Positions 24,691-29,611 of a DNA stretch of 29,611 nucleotides are shown one piece after another (position 1 is the stretch's first letter; every line of letters begins with the position of its first letter). The stretch is from DASUBV01 sp035763085 (lineage in GTDB: Bacteria; Actinomycetota; Actinomycetes; Streptosporangiales; Streptosporangiaceae). Both the position numbers and the translations under genes were made by a program. Location: the NCBI GenBank assembly GCA_035763085.1, contig DASUBV010000193.1, positions 1 to 29,611 of the forward strand. Direction: 5' to 3'. The notes beneath the pieces are model-generated. The model saw only the letters and a list, made by a program, of their open reading frames with translations. It had not been told where the DNA came from and searched no databases.

Positions 24691-25347
24691 ATGGTGACCG
24701 ACGTCATTCTCCCCTGTCTCAACGAGGCGGGCGCCTTGCCGTGGGTGCTGGACCGGATGCCGGGCGGATTTCGCGCGATCGTCGCGGACAACGGCTCCGA
24801 CGACGGGTCGGCCGAGATCGCCGCCCGGCACGGCGCGCTCGTGGTGCACGTCCCGCAGCGCGGGTTCGGCGCCGCGTGCCACGGCGGGCTGCTGGCCGCG
24901 GCCAGTGACGTGGTCGCCCTCATGGACGCCGACGGCTCGCTCGACCCGGCCGACCTCGCCTGGCTGGCCAGCCCCGTGCTGACCGGGACCGCCGACCTGA
25001 TGCTCGGCGCCCGCCGCCCGGACGGCCGTGGCGCCTGGCCGCTGCACGCGCGGCTCGGCAACCGGGCCATCGCCGCCGCCGTGCGCCGCCGGACCGGCAC
25101 CCGGCTGCATGATCTCGGCCCGATGCGGGTCGCCCGCCGGACCGCCCTGCTGGAGCTGGGCATGTCCGACCGGCGATTCGGCTACCCGCTGGAGATGGTG
25201 GTCAAGGCCGCCCGGGCCGGCTGGCGGATCGAGGAGCGGGAGGTCCCCTACCGCCCGCGCGCCGCGGGCAAGTCCAAGGTCACCGGCACGGTCGGCGGCA
25301 CCCTGCGCACCGTCCGCGACATGCGGAAGGTTCTCGAGACGGCATGA
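24691..25347 (+). CDS. Family 2 glycosyltransferase
   Basis: The product has 218 aa with a GT-A fold: VILPCLNEAGALPWVLDRMP at the N-terminus, VADNGSDDGSAEIAARHGA, and the metal/nucleotide-binding DAD in VVALMDADGSLDP (about residues 79-81). It also has GYPLEMVVKAARAGWRIEEREVPYRPRAAGKSKVTG, typical of polyprenyl-phosphate or acceptor-binding GT2 enzymes. The N-terminal half resembles the family annotated as 'transferase 2, rSAM/selenodomain-associated'. Its partner, the DUF2064 protein, is encoded next, overlapping by four bases. ATG 24691 is chosen because of the -10 box eight bases upstream; GTG 24694 is a close alternative. The donor and acceptor are unknown. A soluble or membrane-peripheral location is likely, since no membrane helix is visible. 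Confidence 0.88.
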   Translation: MVTDVILPCLNEAGALPWVLDRMPGGFRAIVADNGSDDGSAEIAARHGALVVHVPQRGFGAACHGGLLAAASDVVALMDADGSLDPADLAWLASPVLTGTADLMLGARRPDGRGAWPLHARLGNRAIAAAVRRRTGTRLHDLGPMRVARRTALLELGMSDRRFGYPLEMVVKAARAGWRIEEREVPYRPRAAGKSKVTGTVGGTLRTVRDMRKVLETA

Positions 25348-26072
25348 GCGAGCCGGAAGGCCGGATACCGGGCCGGCATGCGCGGAATCCGCGGCATGCC
25401 CGGCTGGCGGGCGGACTGCGCGGTCAGCTCGTCGTCATCGCCAAGGAACCCGTGCCGGGCCGGGTCAAGACCCGGCTGACCCCGCACTACACCCCGCAGC
25501 AGGCGGCGCGGCTGGCCGAGGCAGCGCTGTCCGACACGCTCGCCGCGGCCACGCTGGTGCCCGGCGTCCGGCGGGTGCTGGCCCTGGACGGCGCGCCGGG
25601 CCGCTGGCTGCCCGGCGGCTTTGAGGTGATCCCGCAGTGGGGCCGCGGCCTGGATCAGCGGATCGCCACGGCGCTCAGCACCGTCTTTGCCCGGCTGCCG
25701 GTCCCCGTGGTCCTGGTCGGGATGGACACCCCGCAGGTCACGCCCGCGCTGCTGGAAGCGGCACTGCGCCCGCTGGTGGCCGGCACCGCCGATGCCGCCT
25801 TCGGGCCCGCCGAGGACGGCGGCTTCTGGCTGCTCGGGCTGCGCCGCCCCGATCCGCGCCTGGTGCTCGGCGTGCCCATGTCGCAGGCCCATACGGGCGC
25901 CGTTCAGCTGGCCCGGCTGACCGGAGGCGGGCTGCGGGTGTGCCAGCTGCCCGGCCTGCTGGACGTGGACACCGCGGCCGATGCGGCGGCCGTGGCCGGG
26001 ATGGTCCCGCACAGCCGGTTCGCCGCCGCCCTGCGGTCGATCCCGGCCGGGCCCGCTGCCGTCGCCGGCTAG
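25344..26072 (+). CDS. DUF2064 / TIGR04282-type nucleotidyltransferase-like protein
   Basis: The product has 242 aa. From about residue 29 it has LVVIAKEPVPGRVKTRLTP, the glycine- and lysine-containing nucleotide-binding loop of CofC/MobA-like GT-A folds. It then has VVLVGMDTPQVTPALLEAAL and FGPAEDGGFWLLGLRRPDP, and the end of the fold LPGLLDVDTAADAAAV. This family ('transferase 1, rSAM/selenodomain-associated') is usually encoded beside the GT2 type found immediately upstream, as here (ATGA overlap). The first about 27 residues are Arg/Gly-rich and not conserved. A role in activating or transferring a sugar in the same pathway is an inference from the pairing. No radical-SAM enzyme is in the window. 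Confidence 0.88.
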   Translation: MSEPEGRIPGRHARNPRHARLAGGLRGQLVVIAKEPVPGRVKTRLTPHYTPQQAARLAEAALSDTLAAATLVPGVRRVLALDGAPGRWLPGGFEVIPQWGRGLDQRIATALSTVFARLPVPVVLVGMDTPQVTPALLEAALRPLVAGTADAAFGPAEDGGFWLLGLRRPDPRLVLGVPMSQAHTGAVQLARLTGGGLRVCQLPGLLDVDTAADAAAVAGMVPHSRFAAALRSIPAGPAAVAG

Positions 26073-26094
26073 CGCGGCAGTCCCCGGGCCGCCT

Positions 26095-26118
26095 GCGCCC
26101 GGCGGGCGCGCCGGGCGC
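26095..26118. terminator. Strong bidirectional hairpin between convergent genes
   Basis: GCGCCCGGCG (26095-26104) and CGCCGGGCGC (26109-26118) form a perfect 10-bp GC stem with a four-base loop. It fills the end of a 46-base gap between two convergent stop codons and touches the stop of the minus-strand gene. It is a likely terminator for both, without T-runs. Confidence 0.7.
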
Positions 26119-26538
26119 TCAGGCCGCCTGCACCCGGCGGCGCAGCAGCAGCGAGCCGGTCAGGGCGAGTGCCGCCACGGCCACGATCTCGACGATGAGC
26201 ACGGTGTAGGCCAGGCCCGAGGTGAAGGTGAGCGTGAACCCGAACAGGCCCACCGTGCGGACGCAGATGAAGCCCACGATCGTCCCGGCCATCAGGGCCA
26301 GGGCCGCGGCCACCACCAGGACGTTGCGGGTCACCAGCACGGCCACGGCCAGGATCAGCGCCGCGATGGCCTGCACCAGGAACAGCGGGCCGAGCGTGGC
26401 CACATGCCGGTAGGCGATGTCCCACAGGTGCACGTGGATCGCGCCGGAGGTCACCATCAGGCCGGCGTCGACGACGTACAGGAGCCAGTTCACGGCCCTG
26501 TCCGCGGTCCCGGACTTCTTCTCCTGCGTCAAGGTCAT
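26119..26538 (-). CDS. Small four-helix membrane protein, function unknown
   Basis: The product has 139 aa and I do not recognise a family with a known function. After a short charged N-terminus (MTLTQEKKSGTADR) there are four hydrophobic segments at about residues 17-37, 46-67, 72-94 and 104-130, and a basic C-terminal RRR. The first segments carry GAIHVHLWDIAYRHVATLG with three histidines near the membrane surface. The start ATG 26538 shares a base with the stop of the upstream hydroxylase gene (TGATG), so the two are translated together. That suggests an accessory or partner protein for the membrane hydroxylase, for example in stability or electron transfer; this is an inference from coupling only. 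Confidence 0.8.
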   Translation of the reverse strand: MTLTQEKKSGTADRAVNWLLYVVDAGLMVTSGAIHVHLWDIAYRHVATLGPLFLVQAIAALILAVAVLVTRNVLVVAAALALMAGTIVGFICVRTVGLFGFTLTFTSGLAYTVLIVEIVAVAALALTGSLLLRRRVQAA

Positions 26539-27554
26539 CAGCTTGGAACCTTTCTGGTGTCAGGCTGCGCCGCCCCCGCACGTGCCTGCCGCGCAGCCCG
26601 GGCGGCCAGGCCGGGCCGCGGGGCCTGGAATGGCTCGGCAAACTGGATCAGGAATGCCCTGGCCGCGCCGCGCTTGCCGGCCGCGGCCTGCTCAACCGGG
26701 ATTGGCCGCCCGTCGAGGCCGGTACGGCAGGCGGCGGCGCCCGCCGCGGGGAACACCGCGCGGCGCGACAGCACATCCCAGATGGCCAGCACGGTGCCGA
26801 GGTTGATGTCGATCCGGCCGGTAGCCGCGTGATGAATCCGGTGGTAGGCCGGGCTGATCACGACCTTGCCGACCGGGCCGTAGGTCCACCGCACGTTGGC
26901 GTGCGGCAGCGCGCCGAGGCACGCGTAGGCGGTCAGCACGGCGGTCGGGGTGACCGCATTGGAGCTGATGGCCAGGATCGGGATCGCCGACATCAGGAAG
27001 CTGACGTGCACCAGCGGATGCGCCCGGAACGTGGTCAGGATGCTGAGCTCTTCCTGGGAGTGGTGCACGGCATGCAGCCGCCACAGTGCGGTCACCCGGT
27101 GATTGCCCAGGTGCGCGAGCCAGTCGGTGAAGTCGATCGCGACCAGCGCGAGCACCACGAAGCACCAGCCCGGCAAGCCGGGCACCGCGGGCAGCACCAG
27201 CCACGGCGCCAGCCGGGCCAGCCCGGCCGAGAAGCCCGAGCCGATCAAGACGATGAGCGGCACCACCACCAGCGCGTAGGCCAGCAGGTAGCACATGTCG
27301 ATCAGGTGGCCGCGGGCCAGCAGCGGCCGCCGGACGGCCGGCCGGGCCTGCTCAATGAGGAACACCGCCAGGACGAACCCCAGGACCACCGGGCCGGCCA
27401 GCTCCCAGCGGCCCGCGCTGATGGAGTGGGTCAGCCCGAAGTCGCGGAGCTCCGCCCAGCCGCGCCCGGCCAGGTAGGCCGCCACCGCGGCGATGACGAG
27501 CGTGGACAGGCAGATCCGGCGGGTCGTCGGCGCACGGCCGGCGGCTGCGCTCAC
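26538..27554 (-). CDS. Fatty acid hydroxylase / sterol desaturase-type di-iron membrane enzyme
   Basis: The product is a 338-aa integral membrane protein of the fatty acid hydroxylase superfamily. Its histidine clusters supply the di-iron ligands: HLGNH (148-152), HAVHHS (161-166), HPLVH (179-183), His218 in LPHANVRW, and HRIHH (238-242). About six hydrophobic segments surround them. Such enzymes use O2 to hydroxylate or desaturate lipid chains or sterol/carotenoid-like substrates on the cytoplasmic face. The substrate cannot be told here. GTG 27554 is supported by GGAAGGAG about five bases upstream. The C-terminal about 50 residues after FAEPFQAP are Ala/Arg-rich and poorly conserved. It is the first gene of a two-gene operon. 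Confidence 0.9.
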   Translation of the reverse strand: MSAAAGRAPTTRRICLSTLVIAAVAAYLAGRGWAELRDFGLTHSISAGRWELAGPVVLGFVLAVFLIEQARPAVRRPLLARGHLIDMCYLLAYALVVVPLIVLIGSGFSAGLARLAPWLVLPAVPGLPGWCFVVLALVAIDFTDWLAHLGNHRVTALWRLHAVHHSQEELSILTTFRAHPLVHVSFLMSAIPILAISSNAVTPTAVLTAYACLGALPHANVRWTYGPVGKVVISPAYHRIHHAATGRIDINLGTVLAIWDVLSRRAVFPAAGAAACRTGLDGRPIPVEQAAAGKRGAARAFLIQFAEPFQAPRPGLAARAARQARAGAAQPDTRKVPS

Positions 27555-27820
27555 GGCACTCCTTCCCGGTGCAGCCCTGCGGATGACAGCAGGCTCTTAC
27601 TGACACGGCGGCCAGCCCGCCGTGGTTCACCACACTGCGCGCCGCAACAGGAACAGCCCTGGCCGGCGCTTTCCTGCTGCCGCGAGAGGCCGGCCTGCTA
27701 TTGTCCGGCAACAGCCGGAGCTGACTTATTACCAAAGTATGACCTGTCCCGGAATTCGCTTTCCCTATCCCGGAAAAGCTGCTATGCATGCCTGCTTTGA
27801 TGACGGGTAGTCACGCCTGT

Positions 27821-27849
27821 CCCCGGCGCGGCGGAAACTGCCGCCGGGG
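27821..27849. terminator. GC-rich hairpin in the intergenic region
   Basis: CCCCGGCG (27821-27828) and CGCCGGGG (27842-27849) are perfectly complementary around a 13-base loop. It lies between divergent genes, so its use as a terminator is unclear; it could be part of an untranslated RNA. Confidence 0.3.
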
Positions 27850-27965
27850 CCCGCTGCGGCACATTTCGCGCCACCAGTGCGATGTCCTTGCAGGATTAAC
27901 TACTCTGCGCGGTCGATGCTCGCGAGCCGTAGCAAGATTGACCAGACTTTCCGGACATATCAGAC

Positions 27966-28001
27966 AAATCGCTGATTATCTCGATTCGGTATCAGCAATT
28001 T
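27966..28001. repeat. 11-bp inverted repeat, candidate operator
   Basis: AAATCGCTGAT (27966-27976) and ATCAGCAATTT (27991-28001) are inverted copies matching at 10 of 11 positions with a 14-base spacer. The AT-rich arms stand out against the surrounding sequence. The repeat lies about 55 bases upstream of the next start codon, a usual place for a regulator-binding site. Confidence 0.55.
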
Positions 28002-28055
28002 ACATATGGGTCTACTGTGAACCCCCGGGAGCGGTCCCGAGAGAGAGATCCAGAC

Positions 28056-29611
28056 ATGTCTTACCGGAGAGTCGCACGGTCTTATCGCCGAAATGTGGCG
28101 CGCCAATTCCCTCGACTAGCGGACCAACCGCGGGCCCGGCTAGGCGCGATGGCCGCGCTGGCCCTGGCCGTCCTGGGTGCGGGGATGTTCATCTTCGTCG
28201 TGCCGCATAACAGCACGCTGACCACCAACGAAGCGAACGCCGCGGCATGCGCCTCGGCTTCCCCGGCCGGCGCGACCGCGACGACCACGGCCGGCGGCAC
28301 CGCGACCGGCGCGCAGACCACAGCGACGGCCGAGCCGGCCGCGTCCGGCTCGGCCGGTGTCACGACCGCCACGCCGGCCCCGACCGGCTCGGCTGGCACT
28401 GCGACGGCCGCGCCGACAGCGACCGCAACGGCGGCCCCGACGGCCACGGCCACCGCCACCGCCGCGCCGACCGCCACCGCCGCGCCGACGCCGTGCCCGC
28501 CGGCCTCGGCGTCGGTGTCGGCCATGCCGTCGGCGACGGCGACGGCCCCCGCCGCTGCCGCGAACACCAGCTGCGTGATCATCGTCCCGGCGCGCCCGCT
28601 GACGGCCAGGGGCCTGTCCACCCCGTACCAGCTCACCGGACCGGACGGGATGAGCCCGGACGCGTCGGGCTGCACGATGGCCAACAGCGGCGCCCTCGGC
28701 TCGTTCGTCCAGGCGACAATCCTGAATCCGGCCACGGGGGCGCTGTCGGTCTACGAGCCCCTGGTCATCACTCAGGGCACCCAGCCTGCCGCTGCCCCGG
28801 TCGTGCCGACGCTGCCGCGCAACGCCGTGGTCACCATCGACATCGGCTTCAACGGCACGACGCTGACCCAGCAAGGCGCCACCCGCAGGGCCCTGCGCCA
28901 GGGCAGCTGCGTAGACGGCCTGGGCAGCTCACCCTTCGGCCAGGTGTCGTTCTGCAACGGCATCCGCTTCTTCCGGGCCGCGCAGCGGGCCGAGAACCGC
29001 GGGCTGCTGAAGGTGCCCGCCGCCGGCTCGTCGCCAGTGACCGGCAGTGCGTGCCCGACCACGCGCGACTTCACCATCATCGACCAGGACCAGAGCGACA
29101 ACGTGACCAGCAAGTACCTGGTCACGGCCAGCGGGCAGACCGCGCAGTTCAACAAGGCCAACGTCGCCGCGCTGCCCGGCGCGCAGACGGCAGTCAACGG
29201 CAGCGACAACGCACTGCTGTCCGACTTCGTCGACCCGGCCCTGGGCTGCCAGGACTACGAGGCACCGGACCTGTCGCAGGACGGGACGATGAGCACCTCG
29301 CAGGCACTGAACGAGCTGTCGGCCGCCGCGAACCAGAAGGCGCCGGTCGCGCTGGTCCCGGAGAACGACGAGATGGTCCTGGTCGGCGACAACATGAGCG
29401 TGGCCAAGACCAACCTGTACCGGATGGAGGTCGGCATGCCGCTCGTCTCCACGGCTAACAACGCCACGTCCAGCCCGGCGAACTACTGCCAGAACATGGT
29501 GAACGTGCAGACCCCGTTCCTGGCTGCCGCCCAGGACACGCTGGCGGGGAACCCCACCCCGGTGCCGGCCGTCGGCAACAACCTGTTCACCTTCCTGGCG
29601 AACCGGCTCAG
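28056..29611 (+). CDS. Membrane-anchored, probably extracytoplasmic protein of unknown function (3' end beyond window)
   Basis: The open frame runs from ATG 28056 past the window end (518 codons seen). The Arg-rich N-terminus is followed by one hydrophobic helix at about residues 33-53 (LGAMAALALAVLGAGMFIFVV), probably an uncleaved anchor with the rest outside. Residues about 65-165 are a Thr/Ala/Pro-rich stalk with repeated TATAAP-like units, as in cell-wall-spanning proteins. The globular part has VTIDIGFNGTTLTQQG, SSPFGQVSFCNGIRFFRAAQRA, RDFTIIDQDQSDNVTSKYLV, SDNALLSDFVDPALGC and NLFTFLANRL, and several cysteines that could form disulfides. I do not recognise a characterised family, though similar proteins may occur in other actinomycetes. 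A weak purine-rich GAGAGAGA lies upstream of the ATG. The threonine-rich stalk could be an O-mannosylation target. Confidence 0.8.
   Translation, partial: MSYRRVARSYRRNVARQFPRLADQPRARLGAMAALALAVLGAGMFIFVVPHNSTLTTNEANAAACASASPAGATATTTAGGTATGAQTTATAEPAASGSAGVTTATPAPTGSAGTATAAPTATATAAPTATATATAAPTATAAPTPCPPASASVSAMPSATATAPAAAANTSCVIIVPARPLTARGLSTPYQLTGPDGMSPDASGCTMANSGALGSFVQATILNPATGALSVYEPLVITQGTQPAAAPVVPTLPRNAVVTIDIGFNGTTLTQQGATRRALRQGSCVDGLGSSPFGQVSFCNGIRFFRAAQRAENRGLLKVPAAGSSPVTGSACPTTRDFTIIDQDQSDNVTSKYLVTASGQTAQFNKANVAALPGAQTAVNGSDNALLSDFVDPALGCQDYEAPDLSQDGTMSTSQALNELSAAANQKAPVALVPENDEMVLVGDNMSVAKTNLYRMEVGMPLVSTANNATSSPANYCQNMVNVQTPFLAAAQDTLAGNPTPVPAVGNNLFTFLANRL

Larger units (their letters stand above)
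27555..28055. other. Non-coding, relatively AT-rich intergenic region
   Basis: I find no credible gene here; the one long frame across it (27788-28210) is compositionally non-coding and overlaps the next gene. The region is much more AT-rich than its surroundings from about 27700 to 28015. It holds a direct repeat TCCCGGAA at 27747 and 27768 (21 bp apart), a GC hairpin at 27821-27849, an 11-bp inverted repeat at 27966-28001, and a small CGGGA/TCCCG hairpin at about 28027-28040. I could not identify a convincing -35/-10 pair. Confidence 0.6.

Noticed and set aside
27788..28210. 140-codon frame in the intergenic region
   Set aside because: Mixed composition unlike coding sequence here, no ribosome-binding site, and overlap with the next gene.
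28247..29458. 403-codon plus-strand frame at the right edge
   Set aside because: It is frame-shifted relative to the continuous frame from 28056, is dominated by Arg/Gly/Asp, and has no sensible segment. The 28056 frame has a membrane anchor and protein-like composition.

Overview
The window comes from a very GC-rich actinomycete chromosome. The evidence is strong G/C bias at third codon positions, GTG and TTG starts, and dense 4-base ATGA/GTGA gene overlaps. The gene set also fits: an ECF41/SigJ-type sigma factor, Rv2231c-like CobC, a fused CobIJ and a ChlI-ChlD type chelatase. The genus cannot be named from this sequence. I saw no tRNA, rRNA, insertion sequence, phage gene or CRISPR array.

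Layout. (1) 1-2570, minus: a large LuxR/MalT-type ATPase regulator, cut by the window edge and carrying an apparent frameshift near 469-482. (2) 2672-3756, plus: the decayed remnant of a SigE-like ECF sigma factor, followed by an ECF41 sigma factor whose C-terminal SnoaL-like domain looks internally shortened. (3) 3778-18743: a cobalamin (aerobic, late-cobalt pathway) locus of two divergent operons. cobG-cobH-cobIJ runs leftward. cobN-chlID-cobO-cobB-cob(C)A runs rightward. Each operon appears to start with its own promoter, cobalamin riboswitch and hairpin next to a strong Shine-Dalgarno, all packed between 7523 and 8171. (4) 18506-26072: two glycosyltransferases (membrane GT-C and GT2), a DUF2064 nucleotidyltransferase-like protein, a SAM methyltransferase, an NAD-dependent epimerase with a zinc-ribbon-like insertion, and a response regulator/histidine kinase pair. 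Two of the promoters share an 18/20-identical element at the same distance from a -10 box. (5) 26119-27554, minus: a fatty acid hydroxylase/sterol desaturase-type membrane enzyme with a co-translated four-helix membrane protein. (6) 27555-28055: a relatively AT-rich non-coding stretch with an inverted repeat, then an unrecognised membrane-anchored, probably extracytoplasmic protein that runs off the right edge.

The cob genes cover CobA (precorrin-2), CobI (precorrin-3A), CobG (precorrin-3B), CobJ (precorrin-4), CobH (hydrogenobyrinate), CobB (a,c-diamide), CobN plus its AAA+/VWA partner (cobalt insertion) and CobO (adenosylation). CobM, CobF, CobK, CobL, CobQ, CobD and the nucleotide-loop genes are not in the window. 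The most unusual protein is the last one of the rightward operon. It is a CobC-like aminotransferase-fold domain fused to CobA, in which the PLP lysine and a conserved arginine are replaced. A 21-bp tandem repeat is expanded inside the same domain. In-frame tandem repeats or low-complexity inserts recur in most of the cob genes.
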